Positions 28,408 to 37,358 are shown, counted from the first letter of the stretch. The stretch: DNA of 64,000 bases from Sinorhizobium meliloti 4H41 (GCF_000375585.1 NZ_AQWP01000001.1:558001-622000), one strand, 5' to 3'. A program made the numbers and translations. Notes: generated from the sequence alone by a model not told the origin.

Positions 28408-29694
28408 TTAGAACCGGTCGCGCAGTGCGTACCAGCTGAGCGCCAGAAACAGGAGTGCCGAGCGGAACCGTGTTCCGCCGGGGAAGGCCGGTATTTTGAG
28501 CTGCTTCAGCAGATCGAGCTCGGTGGACTTGCCGAGCGCGAGCTCGGCATAGAGTTTGCCGCAATAATTGGCGAGCATGACGCCATGGCCGGAGTAACCG
28601 CCGATCGTGGTGACGCCCGGCATGACCTCGCGGCAGAAGGGTTGGCGCGGCATGGTGATGCCGACCGAGCCGCCCCAGGCGTGAGTGATCTCCACATCGG
28701 CGAGATCCGGGTAGATTTCGCAGATCTGCCGGCGTATGTGCGCCGAAATTTCACGCGGATTGTCGGCAGTGTAGGCCTCGCGCCCGCCGAAGAGCAGCCG
28801 CCCGTCTTTCGATTTTCGGAAATAGCGTACGACGAAGCGCGAATCGTCGACCGATTCGCCCCCGGGCAGAATCCCGGTATGGCCGTGCAGCACCGTCGTC
28901 GCGCCGATGAAGGAGCGGATCGGCATGACGTGGCTCGCGGTCACGGGCTCGAGATTGCCGATATAGCCGTTGCAGGCGATCAGCGCCCGGTCGGCCGTGA
29001 TCGTGCCGCTCGTCGTCTCGATGACGACCGCGCCGCCCTTCTTCTCGATCTTGAGCGCCGTCGTGCCCTCGTAGAGATTGGCGCCGGCGAGCGCCGCCTC
29101 TCTGACGAGCCCAACAACCAGCTTCATCGGGTGGATGTGGCCGGTCCCGGTATCGCGGATACCGAAGTGGTAATGGCTGGAGCCGAGCCGGCTCACGGTT
29201 TCCTCGCGATCCATGAAGGAAAGGTGCGGATAGCCGTAGCGCTCGGTCATCGCCTCGACGTGGTTGCGATAGTCCCTTTCGAGGCTTGCCTTGTGGCCGA
29301 CCGAGAGCTGGCCCGGCATGAATTCGATGTCGATCGCGTGCTCTTCGGCAAATCCCAGGACATAGCGCTTGGCGTTCTCGGCCATATCGAAGAGCCGCTG
29401 CGCCCATTCGCGGCCGAGCACCTCCTCCGTTTCGTCGGCCCACACACGTTGCCCGGTGCCGAACTGCCCGCCATTGCGGCCCGAGGCGCCGTCGCCGAAG
29501 CGGCAGGCGTCGATCAGGGTGACGTCGGTCCCGCTCCGAGCGAGATTGCAGGCGGCCTGCAGGCCGGTATAGCCGCCGCCGATAATGGCGACGTCGGCCT
29601 TGCGGGAGCCCGGCATGACCGGGAAGGCGGGCCGCTCGGGAGTCGTCGCCTCGTACCAGGAATATCCGGGCGAAATCGGGCTTTGCCAGGTCAT
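28408..29694 (-). CDS. puuB: Gamma-glutamylputrescine oxidase-like FAD enzyme (PuuB/OrdL type)
   Basis: 428-residue FAD-dependent amine oxidoreductase (DAO family). The dinucleotide fold V-A-I-I-G-G-G-Y-T-G-L-Q-A-A lies at about 35-48 and F-G-D-G-A-S-G-R-N-G-G-Q follows at about 66-77, the OrdL/PuuB pattern. The C-terminal half has A-W-G-G-S-V-G-I-T and G-G-Y-S-G-H-G-V. It is 16 bp downstream of a glutamine-synthetase-like gene on the same strand, the usual neighbour in gamma-glutamylated putrescine breakdown. The exact substrate is inferred; other gamma-glutamyl amines are possible. Confidence 0.8.
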   Translation of the reverse strand: MTWQSPISPGYSWYEATTPERPAFPVMPGSRKADVAIIGGGYTGLQAACNLARSGTDVTLIDACRFGDGASGRNGGQFGTGQRVWADETEEVLGREWAQRLFDMAENAKRYVLGFAEEHAIDIEFMPGQLSVGHKASLERDYRNHVEAMTERYGYPHLSFMDREETVSRLGSSHYHFGIRDTGTGHIHPMKLVVGLVREAALAGANLYEGTTALKIEKKGGAVVIETTSGTITADRALIACNGYIGNLEPVTASHVMPIRSFIGATTVLHGHTGILPGGESVDDSRFVVRYFRKSKDGRLLFGGREAYTADNPREISAHIRRQICEIYPDLADVEITHAWGGSVGITMPRQPFCREVMPGVTTIGGYSGHGVMLANYCGKLYAELALGKSTELDLLKQLKIPAFPGGTRFRSALLFLALSWYALRDRF

Positions 29695-29710
29695 GGAAAC
29701 CTATTCCGGA

Positions 29711-31147
29711 TCAGACATTCAGGAGCAGGAATTCGCGTTCCCACGGGCTGATGACCTGCATGAAGGTTTCGAACTCGCCACGCTTCACGCCGGCATAGAT
29801 GGCGATGAACTCGGCGCTGAAGACCTCCGCCAGCGCGGGAGCCGATTCGAGCAGCGAAACGGCCTCGAGCAGCCCTCGCGGCAGTTCGATTTCGCCCTCA
29901 TTGGCGGTGTGTTCCGTAGGCGGTGTCGCCTGCAGGCCCTCGATGATGCCGAGATAGCCGCAGCCGAGCGAGGCCGCGAGCGCCAGATAGGGGTTGGCAT
30001 CCGAGCTCGGCAGGCGGTTCTCGATGCGCCGGGCGACCGGATCCGAGACAGGGATGCGGAACGCCGTGGTCCGGTTGTCATAGCCCCAGGCGGTGTTGAC
30101 CGGCGCCGACATGTCCGGCGTGAGGCGCCGATAGGAATTCACATAGGGCGCCATCATCGACAACGTCCGCGGCACGTAAAGCTGCATGCCGCCTATGAAG
30201 GAAAAGAACGCCTGGGAGGGTGAGCCGTCGGGATTGGAGAAGATATTGCGGCCGGTCTCGATGTCGACCACCGATTGGTGGATATGCATGGCGGAGCCGG
30301 GCTGGCCCTGCATGGGCTTCGCCATGAATGTCGCATAGATTCCGTGCTTCAGCGCAGCTTCGCGGATGGTCCGCTTGAAAAGGAAGACCTGGTCGGCAAG
30401 CTCGATCGGATCGCCGTGCCTGAGGTTGATCTCAAGCTGCGCCGGCCCCTCTTCGTGGATCAGCGTATCGATCTCGAGGCCTTGCTTTTCGGAGAAATGG
30501 TAGATGTCGTCGATGAGCTCGTCGAACTCGTTGATGCCCGCAATCGAATAGCCCTGGCCGCCGAGGATCGAGCGGCCGGACCGGCCCTTCGGCGGCCGCA
30601 GCGGATAGTCCGGATCGTCGTTCTGGGCGACGAGATAGAATTCGATCTCCGGCGCGACCACCGGTTTCCAGCCCTTCTGCCGGTAGAGCTCGATGACGCG
30701 CTTCAGCACGTTGCGCGGCGTATAGCTGATCTGCTCGCCCTGGGAGCCGACGATGTCGCAGATGACCTGGGCCGTCGGGTCGCTTTCCCATGGAACGATC
30801 GAAAGGGTGGACAGGTCCGGAACGAGCTTGATGTCGCTGTCGCGGGAATCATAGCGGAATTGCCCGGTCTCTTCCGGATATTCGCCGGAAATCGTGTGCC
30901 GGTAGATCGCCGAGGGCAAGGCGAGGGAGGTATTGGACGTGAACTTGGACGTCGGCATCATCTTGCCGCGCGCAACGCCCGCAAGGTCGGGCGTGATGCA
31001 CTCGATATCTTCGATGCCGCGGATCTTGAGCCAGTCGACCGCTTCGGTCCAGGTCTTCACGCCACGGGCGGCATGCAGGGCGAGGGGTATTTTCGAACTC
31101 TTGCTGACCTTTGCTGTCTCTTGGGCAACACTTCTCTTGGAAGACAT
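29711..31147 (-). CDS. puuA: Gamma-glutamylputrescine synthetase-like protein (glutamine synthetase family, PuuA type)
   Basis: 478-residue glutamine-synthetase-fold ligase. The N-terminal beta-Grasp (about 35-125) contains D-L-A-G-V-A-R-G-K-M-M-P. The catalytic domain shows P-E-I-E-F-Y-L-V and H-E-E-G-P-A-Q-L-E-I-N (metal ligands), then F-M-A-K-P-M-Q-G-Q-P-G-S-A-M-H-I-H-Q-S, and N-R-L-P-S-S-D-A-N-P-Y-L-A. There is no adenylylation-site tyrosine motif of GlnA-I. Together with the adjacent oxidase this gives the first two steps of putrescine catabolism. The start at 31147 is an ATG; the leader is hydrophilic and weakly conserved. Confidence 0.82.
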   Translation of the reverse strand: MSSKRSVAQETAKVSKSSKIPLALHAARGVKTWTEAVDWLKIRGIEDIECITPDLAGVARGKMMPTSKFTSNTSLALPSAIYRHTISGEYPEETGQFRYDSRDSDIKLVPDLSTLSIVPWESDPTAQVICDIVGSQGEQISYTPRNVLKRVIELYRQKGWKPVVAPEIEFYLVAQNDDPDYPLRPPKGRSGRSILGGQGYSIAGINEFDELIDDIYHFSEKQGLEIDTLIHEEGPAQLEINLRHGDPIELADQVFLFKRTIREAALKHGIYATFMAKPMQGQPGSAMHIHQSVVDIETGRNIFSNPDGSPSQAFFSFIGGMQLYVPRTLSMMAPYVNSYRRLTPDMSAPVNTAWGYDNRTTAFRIPVSDPVARRIENRLPSSDANPYLALAASLGCGYLGIIEGLQATPPTEHTANEGEIELPRGLLEAVSLLESAPALAEVFSAEFIAIYAGVKRGEFETFMQVISPWEREFLLLNV

Positions 31148-31271
31148 AAATCACCGGGTTTGGCTTCGGATAGCGCAATCATAGCCGCAGTTCGACAATT
31201 AGCTAGATGCCCGCGATTGACTTTCGCCCTGCTCACCGGAAAGGAGGATACGGAAACAGAAGGGAGCTTCC

Positions 31272-32456
31272 GTGGCGCAAATGCAGGACGTGGTGATCAT
31301 CGGGGCGGGCGCCGCCGGCATGATGTGCGCCATCGAGGCGGGCAAGCGCGGGCGCCGGGTGCTCGTCATCGACCACGCCAGGGCGCCCGGCGAGAAGATC
31401 CGCATCTCCGGCGGCGGCCGCTGCAATTTCACCAATATCCATGCGTCCCCCAGGAACTTCCTGTCCGGCAACCCGCATTTCTGCAAGTCGGCGCTTGCCC
31501 GATACCGGCCGCAGGACTTCGTCGCTTTGGTCGAGCGCCATGGCATCGACTGGCACGAGAAAACGCTCGGCCAGCTCTTCTGCGATCATTCGGCCAAGGA
31601 CATCATCCGCATGCTGATGGCGGAGATGAGGGCGGCGGGAGTGCAACTGAGGCTCGAAACCAGCATCGGGGAGGTTGAGAGGACCGCCTCCGGGTTCCGT
31701 GTGACGACAAGCGCCGGCGCGGTCGACGCCGCCTCGCTGGTCGTGGCAAGCGGCGGCAAGTCCATCCCGAAAATGGGAGCGACGGGTCTGGCCTATCGCA
31801 TCGCGGAGCAGTTCGGCTTGCCAGTTGTCGAAACCCGCCCGGCGCTGGTTCCCCTGACACTCGACCAGGCGCAGCTCACCAAGCTCGGCGCGCTTGCCGG
31901 CGTCGCGGCCGATGCCGAGGCGCGGTTCGGAAAGGCCGCCTTCCGCGAAGCTGTCCTCATCACCCATCGCGGCTTGAGCGGACCGGCTATCCTGCAGATT
32001 TCATCCTATTGGCGTGAGGGTGAAGAGATCGTCCTCCGGCTGATGCCGGACATCGATATCGCCTCGATCCTCAAGGGAATGCGCCGGACGAACGGCCGCC
32101 AGGCAGTCCAGACGGCACTTGCCGACATCCTGCCGCGCCGGCTCGCGCAGTTCTTCGCGGACGAAGCGAAGCTGACGGGGCGCATGCTTGCCGACCTTTC
32201 CGACAAGGTGATCGACGCGCTTTCCAGCTCCATCCAGGCCTGGGCGGTGAAGCCGGCGGGATCGGAAGGCTACCGAACGGCCGAGGTCACGCTCGGCGGC
32301 GTCGATACGCGTGCGCTCGACTCCCGGACCATGCAGGCAAACGAGATCCCCGGCCTCTATTTCGTCGGCGAGTGTGTCGACGTGACCGGCTGGCTCGGAG
32401 GTTACAATTTCCAATGGGCCTGGGCGTCGGGCTTCGTCGCCGGTCAAGACGTGTAA
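31272..32456 (+). CDS. HI0933/YhiN-family FAD flavoprotein (uncharacterised oxidoreductase)
   Basis: 394-residue flavoprotein. The N-terminal Rossmann motif V-V-I-I-G-A-G-A-A-G-M-M-C-A is at about 7-20, followed by the family hallmark K-I-R-I-S-G-G-G-R-C-N-F-T-N. A second glycine motif V-V-A-S-G-G-K-S-I-P-K-M-G-A-T-G lies in the middle. The C terminus has F-V-G-E-C-V-D-V-T-G-W-L-G-G-Y-N-F-Q-W-A. The biochemical role of this family is mostly unknown (BaiN is one member). Start GTG at 31272 with AGGGAG upstream; ATG at 31281 is the alternative. It is divergent from puuA. Confidence 0.86.
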   Translation: MAQMQDVVIIGAGAAGMMCAIEAGKRGRRVLVIDHARAPGEKIRISGGGRCNFTNIHASPRNFLSGNPHFCKSALARYRPQDFVALVERHGIDWHEKTLGQLFCDHSAKDIIRMLMAEMRAAGVQLRLETSIGEVERTASGFRVTTSAGAVDAASLVVASGGKSIPKMGATGLAYRIAEQFGLPVVETRPALVPLTLDQAQLTKLGALAGVAADAEARFGKAAFREAVLITHRGLSGPAILQISSYWREGEEIVLRLMPDIDIASILKGMRRTNGRQAVQTALADILPRRLAQFFADEAKLTGRMLADLSDKVIDALSSSIQAWAVKPAGSEGYRTAEVTLGGVDTRALDSRTMQANEIPGLYFVGECVDVTGWLGGYNFQWAWASGFVAGQDV

Positions 32457-32736
32457 CCGTGCGGCAAAATTGGTGATTTGCTTCTTCAGCCGTTCTTAAG
32501 GGAAATATAACGGAAATTACTGAACCTGTTTATCATGGCGCGACAGCCGCGAAGGCAGCGGAAGTCAACAAGCGGAAACCACATTGTTTCCATTTCGGGG
32601 ACTTTCTTCAGCCGCAGGATGGATGCACCATGACCGTAACGGCAAAGGCAGACCGTCTATGCCGGCAACTCGTAGTGCTGCAGCGACCTTTGCGCGCCCG
32701 AGACGCTCGGTGCTGCAGCGACAAGGACAAGAGGCC

Positions 32737-32877
32737 ATGAACCAGCAACGCCGCCGTCCCCGTGCAATAGCCATAGCCCGCGCAGAGAAAAGCCGCGGGC
32801 AGAACGAGTTGACGGCTTACCTCGCGACGCTCGCTCTGTTTGCCGTCACGGCCGTTGCTCTCTTTTCCTGGCTTTAA
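32737..32877 (+). CDS. Small single-pass membrane protein (46 aa, uncharacterised)
   Basis: 46 residues: a basic, arginine-rich N terminus (M-N-Q-Q-R-R-R-P-R-A) and one C-terminal hydrophobic helix (Y-L-A-T-L-A-L-F-A-V-T-A-V-A-L-F-S-W-L). The ATG at 32737 has AAGAGGCC at ribosome-site distance. The frame is open further upstream (to 32584), but that part has no structure. The N-in orientation follows the positive-inside rule. Function unknown. Confidence 0.45.
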   Translation: MNQQRRRPRAIAIARAEKSRGQNELTAYLATLALFAVTAVALFSWL

Positions 32878-33204
32878 AGCGTCGCTTCCGACGAGCCCGG
32901 TCGGTACGCCGGGGGACCGGTATTCCGTCCGCACGGGGCCAATTCCGCTTATGGAATTCTTAATCGTTTGAAACGATTATGGCGAGCAAATGAGCACCGC
33001 CAGGTCCTCGCCGCCAAGCCGGCTGCGCGGTCCCGCAATGACTGCTGGCGGGCTGGCGGCGTGCGCCGCATGACTTTCCGAAAAACATCAGCCTGTTTGC
33101 GCATCGGGTGGCGCCCGAGCGCCTTTGGTGCGTTCAACTGACGCGCCCCGGAGCGCTTCGAGCCATCGGGGAGGCGAACGCGCGCTGTAGCCAAGGTGTT
33201 TTCC
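32878..33204. other. 327-bp non-coding region upstream of the chemoreceptor gene
   Basis: No gene is visible. It holds the 19-bp palindrome at 32961-32979 and a GC-rich inverted repeat around 32897-32921 (CCCGG/CCGGG with GGACCGG), which may end the small gene transcript. Confidence 0.5.
32961..32979. promoter_or_regulatory. Perfect 19-bp palindrome TAATCGTTTGAAACGATTA
   Basis: Two 9-bp arms around a single G. The size and symmetry fit an operator for a dimeric regulator. It is 226 bp ahead of the chemoreceptor start. No regulator is known to me for this sequence. Confidence 0.5.
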
Positions 33205-35730
33205 ATGTTCATCGACAGGATACTTGCCCGCTTCAAGATTCAGACGAAGGTTCTGTTCTTCATCCTGCCCTTCGTCGTCAGCATCTCGGCCGTCGGGATA
33301 ACCGGACTCTATGCCTCCGGACTGCTGCAGGGCCGCATGGAGATTTCGAACAGCGTCCTCAAGACGCTGAGCGGCTTCAAGGACGTCTATGCCCAGATGA
33401 ACAGCTTCCTGCAGCGGACGACCGACGAAAGTCGCCGGATGCTCAAGGATGCAATCGTCACGCAGAAGGAAGTCCTGGCCGAAACTGCGGCGCAGGTTGC
33501 GGGCGGAAACGGCCAAGACGAGCTGGCTGCCGCCATTGCCGCGACCAGCGACATCGAGACCCGCATCGACGGGCTCTGGACATTGCATGAAGGCGAGCAG
33601 AAGCTCCGGGCCGACACGAGATCCGGTCTGGAGCGTCTGGCGGCCGAACAGGCGAAGATCAACGACGAGGCGAACCGGCTGCAATACGCGGTGCGCAAGG
33701 ACGAGAATGCGGCGAAGACGATGCTGCGCAACGCCGAAAAACTCATGCGCGCCAGCCGCTTCTATGCCGAATTCGCGACCGAGGTGAGCGGGGCGATAAC
33801 GGTCGAGGAGAAGCTCAAGGTCGCAGAGGGCCACTACCCGGCCGTAGGCCGCACGCAACGGGATATCTTCGTGCTTTTGCCGAAGGGCGAGAAATCTCTT
33901 GCCGAAACCGTCAATTCTGCTTCCGGGGCGATCGGCGCCCTTATCAAGACGCCGCCCGGCCCCGAAACGCTCGCCGGCCTTTCCAAATATGTCGACCGTT
34001 TCCGCACCGCCAGTTTCCGGTTGGAGGCAGCTTCCGTCGGCAAGATGCGCGAGGCGACGCAGATATTCAGCGAGCTCGACGGCAAGATCGCGGGCACCGA
34101 GTCGGTGCTGACCGCGACACGCAGGCTCTCCACATCGCTTACTGACATCCAGATCGCCGCCGCGGCATTTCTCGGAACGACGAGCGAGGAAAGCCGCAAG
34201 AAACTCCTCGACAAGTTCCTTGCAGTCCAGTCCAACCTCACCACTCTGCGCGGCATCGCGAGCGGCATGACCTTCTTCGATCAGGCCGCCGGCGCACTTC
34301 TGCCGATCATCGAGGGGATGAAGAAGGATGGCCTTGCGCTGGTCGAGATCTCTGATAAGCGCACTGTGGAATTCGAGGCCGCAGGCGCCGCGATCAACGA
34401 GATCTGGAGCGATCTCACCGGTTTTGCCGAGCAGCAGAAGGTCGCCGCCGGCAGCGAACGCGCGGAAGCCAATCAGATCTCCGTTGCGGCGACGATCACC
34501 GGCGTCGTGATCGCGCTTCTGGCCGGCATAGCGCTCACGCTCACGCTGAAAAAGCCGATCGGCCAGATCACGGCCGCCATGCGGCGGTTGGCGGACGGCG
34601 CGCTCGATACGTCGATCGACGGCGGCACGCGCCGCGACGAGATCGGCGACATGGCGCGTGCTCTCGGCGTCTTCAAGGAAAATGCGCTCTCCAAGGTGCG
34701 CATCGAGGCGGAAAGCGCCGAAGAGCGTGCCCGCGCGGAAGCCGAGCGCAGCCGCAACGATGCGGAGAAGCGCGAGCTCGACAGGCAGATCGATCTTGCG
34801 GTGAGCGAGCTCGCAGCCGGACTCGGACGCCTGGCCCAGGGAGACCTGTCGCGTCAGATCGAGGTGCCCTTCGCCGGCCGCCTCGAACAGTTGCGGCTGG
34901 ACTTCAACGGATCGCTCGTCCGCCTTCAGGACACGCTGGCGCAGATTCGCGCCAATGCTCTGGCGATCCAGCAGGGTGGCGCCGACATGCATCGGTCCGC
35001 CGACGCGCTGTCGAAACGGACGGAGGCTCAGGCCGCTTCGCTCGAGGAGACGGCCGCGGCCGTCGACCAGATTACCGTGACGGTGCGCTCCTCGGCGGAG
35101 CGGGCGCACGAGGCGAACCAGGCCGTGTCTCATACGAAGCGGAGCGCCGACAGTTCGGCAACGGTCGTCACCAGCGCCGTCGCCGCCATGGGACGCATCG
35201 AGGCGGCCTCCCGTCAGATCGAGCAGATCATCGAAGTGATCGACGATATCGCCTTCCAGACCAACCTTCTGGCGCTCAATGCCGGTATCGAAGCGGCGCG
35301 TGCCGGCGAGGCGGGCAAGGGCTTTGCCGTCGTCGCGCAGGAAGTACGCGAACTGGCGCAGCGCTCGGCCGAGGCGGCGCGAGAGATCAAGGGGCTGATC
35401 GACAAATCGACCGAAGAGGTGAGTTCCGGCTCACGTCTCGTCAAGGAAACGGGCGCGGTGCTTGCCTCGATCAGCGCCGAGATCGTGACGATCAGCCAGC
35501 ATGTCGAGATGATCGCCACCGCCAGCCGCGATCAGGCTGCAGCCCTGAACGAGGTAAACGGTTCCGTCAACCAGATGGACCAGATGACGCAGCAGAACGC
35601 CTCGATGGTCGAGGAGGCGACCGGCACCAGCCGGGCGCTCGCCAATCAGGCTGATACGCTGATGATGCTCGTCGAGCAATTCCGGCTCGAGCCGGCGGCC
35701 GCAGCCGACCACAGCTACCGGGCGGCCTAA
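33205..35730 (+). CDS. mcpZ: Methyl-accepting chemotaxis protein with large helical periplasmic sensor (McpZ-like)
   Basis: 841-residue transmembrane chemoreceptor. TM1 is at about 14-36. The periplasmic part of about 390 residues is almost wholly helical and has no Cache or PAS pattern. TM2 ([18 protein letters not shown]) lies around 430-450, followed by a HAMP domain with K-P-I-G-Q-I-T. The cytoplasmic signalling hairpin has the invariant [21 protein letters not shown] near 685. No C-terminal CheR/CheB docking pentapeptide is visible. The very long helical sensor agrees with the published S. meliloti McpZ; that match is from memory. Start ATG at 33205 with CCAAGG upstream; GTG at 33196 is the alternative. 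Confidence 0.9.
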   Translation: MFIDRILARFKIQTKVLFFILPFVVSISAVGITGLYASGLLQGRMEISNSVLKTLSGFKDVYAQMNSFLQRTTDESRRMLKDAIVTQKEVLAETAAQVAGGNGQDELAAAIAATSDIETRIDGLWTLHEGEQKLRADTRSGLERLAAEQAKINDEANRLQYAVRKDENAAKTMLRNAEKLMRASRFYAEFATEVSGAITVEEKLKVAEGHYPAVGRTQRDIFVLLPKGEKSLAETVNSASGAIGALIKTPPGPETLAGLSKYVDRFRTASFRLEAASVGKMREATQIFSELDGKIAGTESVLTATRRLSTSLTDIQIAAAAFLGTTSEESRKKLLDKFLAVQSNLTTLRGIASGMTFFDQAAGALLPIIEGMKKDGLALVEISDKRTVEFEAAGAAINEIWSDLTGFAEQQKVAAGSERAEANQISVAATITGVVIALLAGIALTLTLKKPIGQITAAMRRLADGALDTSIDGGTRRDEIGDMARALGVFKENALSKVRIEAESAEERARAEAERSRNDAEKRELDRQIDLAVSELAAGLGRLAQGDLSRQIEVPFAGRLEQLRLDFNGSLVRLQDTLAQIRANALAIQQGGADMHRSADALSKRTEAQAASLEETAAAVDQITVTVRSSAERAHEANQAVSHTKRSADSSATVVTSAVAAMGRIEAASRQIEQIIEVIDDIAFQTNLLALNAGIEAARAGEAGKGFAVVAQEVRELAQRSAEAAREIKGLIDKSTEEVSSGSRLVKETGAVLASISAEIVTISQHVEMIATASRDQAAALNEVNGSVNQMDQMTQQNASMVEEATGTSRALANQADTLMMLVEQFRLEPAAAADHSYRAA

Positions 35731-35752
35731 CCGGATTCAAACGCTTCGAAGG

Positions 35753-35779
35753 GCGCCGCGCATCCCGGATGCGCGGCGC
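35753..35779 (+). terminator. Hairpin terminator after the chemoreceptor gene
   Basis: Perfect 12-bp stem GCGCCGCGCATC / GATGCGCGGCGC with a 3-base loop, followed by TCTCATTT, 22 bp after the stop. Confidence 0.75.
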
Positions 35780-35830
35780 TCTCATTTGACGCCGCCGGCG
35801 CAGGAAACAGTAAAGCTGCCGGCGCAACCA

Positions 35831-35989
35831 TCACTTGTTTTCCGCCAGTTGCCGCTTGCGGAACACTGCCGCGAACAGGCGTTTCGCGAAGCGCGGCCGC
35901 CGGTTCTGCGGTGGGGGTTCGAACCTCTCGTCCCAGGGACGGTTCCTCGAAGCCATATCGAACAGCAGTGCCATTGCCATCATATCCAT
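35831..35989 (-). CDS. Small basic protein of 52 residues (uncharacterised)
   Basis: The frame encodes 52 residues starting M-D-M-M-A-M-A-L-L-F-D-M and ending with a strongly basic tail (R-R-P-R-F-A-K-R-L-F ... F-R-K-R-Q-L-A-E-N-K). The ATG at 35989 has a textbook ribosome site, AAGGAG seven to eight bases ahead. It has no membrane helix long enough to be sure. It is convergent with the chemoreceptor and divergent from the LysR gene at 36079. Longer overlapping minus-strand frames lack the ribosome site. The function is unknown; the basic tail could bind nucleic acid or lipid. Confidence 0.62.
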   Translation of the reverse strand: MDMMAMALLFDMASRNRPWDERFEPPPQNRRPRFAKRLFAAVFRKRQLAENK

Positions 35990-36078
35990 GGTGATGCTCC
36001 TTCATTCTTGGGCATCCCCTTTTTTATGCACCCGGAATTGTTTTACATACAGCCGATTTCCCCATATGTTTTTCAGCT

Positions 36079-36954
36079 ATGAAAAACACGGACTGGGACA
36101 TATACCGCTGCTTCGTCACGGTGGCGCGTACCGGCGGGTTGACGGGGGCGGCGCAGGCGACGGGGCTCAGCCCCGCGACGGTGGGCCGGCGGATGCTGGA
36201 GCTCGAGGAGCGCACCGGCCGCTCGCTCTTCATCCGCAGCCAGACCGGCTACACGCTGACGGGAGACGGCCGCTTTCTCTTCGAACAGCTGCAGGAAATG
36301 GAGGCGGCGGCCCGCAAGGTCGAAAGCTGGCAGAAGGAGGGCGAGGGGGCGACCGTCGTCCGCATCGCGGCCGGTACATGGGTCTCCTGGCTGATCGCCG
36401 AGAATTTTCCCGCCATCTGCACGGAAAGGGACGCTTTCGGCCTTTCTCTGACGATCGGCGAGGCGCGAGCGAATCTGGCCTATCGCGAAAGCGATATCGG
36501 CATCCGTGCCTTCGAACCGGAGGAAAGTTATCTTGCGGCGCGGCCGGTGGGCGAAGTCGCCTATGCCGCCTACCGGCAGAAGAACGCGCCGGGCGGAGTG
36601 GAACGCTGGGTCGCAGTCGCCGAAGAGGATGCAATATCGGCCTATCTGAGATGGCCGCACGAGCATGCGCCGGGCCGGATCGTTGCAACCGTCACACGGC
36701 CTCGCTCATTGCTGGACCTCGCGCGAGCCGGCGCGGGACGGGCGGTGCTGCCCTGTTTCGTCGGCGATCTCGATCCCTTGCTCGAGCGGGTGGGAGACGA
36801 AATCGAGCCGCTCAGACACCGGCAGTGGATCGTCATGAACAACGAGGATCGCTACAGGCGCGACATCCGAACCGTCGTAGACCGGATGACGCGTTTCCTG
36901 CGCAGCCATACGGACCTTTTTGCCGGCAAGCGCCCGCCGCGCAATTCGGCATGA
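36079..36954 (+). CDS. LysR-family transcriptional regulator
   Basis: 291 residues. The N-terminal winged HTH (about 5-62) reads W-D-I-Y-R-C-F-V-T-V-A-R-T-G-G-L-T-G-A-A-Q-A-T-G-L-S-P-A-T-V-G-R-R, a clear LysR head. The effector domain has D-I-G-I-R-A-F-E-P-E and A-R-A-G-A-G-R-A-V-L-P-C-F-V-G-D. The target genes cannot be told; it is divergent from the 52-aa gene and convergent with the aceA block. It is followed by a strong bidirectional hairpin. Confidence 0.9.
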   Translation: MKNTDWDIYRCFVTVARTGGLTGAAQATGLSPATVGRRMLELEERTGRSLFIRSQTGYTLTGDGRFLFEQLQEMEAAARKVESWQKEGEGATVVRIAAGTWVSWLIAENFPAICTERDAFGLSLTIGEARANLAYRESDIGIRAFEPEESYLAARPVGEVAYAAYRQKNAPGGVERWVAVAEEDAISAYLRWPHEHAPGRIVATVTRPRSLLDLARAGAGRAVLPCFVGDLDPLLERVGDEIEPLRHRQWIVMNNEDRYRRDIRTVVDRMTRFLRSHTDLFAGKRPPRNSA

Positions 36955-36960
36955 GCCTCC

Positions 36961-37000
36961 AAACGTGACCGGCCGGCGCTGCGGCCGGCCGGTCACGTTT
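36961..37000. terminator. Bidirectional terminator between the LysR gene and the aceA transcript
   Basis: AAACGTGACCGGCCG pairs with CGGCCGGTCACGTTT (15 bp perfect, 17 with inner pairs; loop GCTGCG). Flanking AAA/TTT give short U tails in both directions. Its right end touches the stop codon of the 39-aa minus-strand gene. Confidence 0.85.
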
Positions 37001-37119
37001 CATTTGTGTCGACCTCGTCCGGCGCGGACCTCGCGGACCGCCGGCCTCTGCCTGTTGAAGTGGCTGTGACTCAGGGCGGAAAGGATGAGTGCTACCGTTG
37101 TCCAGGTGACGACAGCCAT
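37000..37119 (-). CDS. 39-residue protein, translationally coupled to the 79-aa gene
   Basis: The start codon overlaps the stop of the preceding 79-aa gene as TGATG. The product is M-A-V-V-T-W-T-T-V-A-L-I-L-S-A-L followed by a basic tail rich in Arg and His (R-Q-R-P-A-V-R-E-V-R-A-G-R-G-R). The N-terminal 16 residues are hydrophobic and could insert in the membrane. The stop codon lies exactly at the edge of the transcription terminator, so the frame uses all the space available. Unknown function; no homologue recognised. Confidence 0.5.
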   Translation of the reverse strand: MAVVTWTTVALILSALSHSHFNRQRPAVREVRAGRGRHK

Positions 37120-37358
37120 CAGTGCCGTCCCTGGGTGACGATGACGGGGATCAGAAGATCGCCCCAGTTGCCGTCGCCGCCGTGATGGCGGGCCGAACGG
37201 ACCAGTTCGACGGAGACGCCGGCGTCCACGGCCTTCATGACCGCCTGGTTGAGGCGATGCAGGTCGTTGGCGACCATGCGGATCGCCGCCTGCTGTTCCG
37301 GTGTCATGGCCGACGATTGTTCCTCGGCCCGTTCCTTGACGCGTGTCTGTACAGTCAT
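37119..37358 (-). CDS. Conserved-looking 79-residue protein downstream of aceA (uncharacterised)
   Basis: 79 residues, soluble. The N-terminal part is helical and charged (E-R-A-E-E-Q-S-S-A-M-T-P-E-Q-Q-A-A-I-R-M-V-A-N-D-L-H-R), followed by a helix with L-N-Q-A-V-M-K-A-V-D-A-G and a strand-like end G-D-L-L-I-P-V-I-V. The ATG at 37358 has AAAGGAG upstream. It is on the same strand as aceA, 109 bp after it, separated by a strong hairpin. The role is unknown. Confidence 0.7.
   Translation of the reverse strand: MTVQTRVKERAEEQSSAMTPEQQAAIRMVANDLHRLNQAVMKAVDAGVSVELVRSARHHGGDGNWGDLLIPVIVTQGRH

Noticed and set aside
28264-29751. A 495-codon plus-strand open frame opposite the puuB-like gene
   Set aside because: Antisense shadow of a well-supported flavoprotein gene on the minus strand.
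33088-35133. A 681-codon minus-strand open frame opposite the chemoreceptor
   Set aside because: The plus strand encodes an unmistakable MCP; the minus frame has no recognisable domain.
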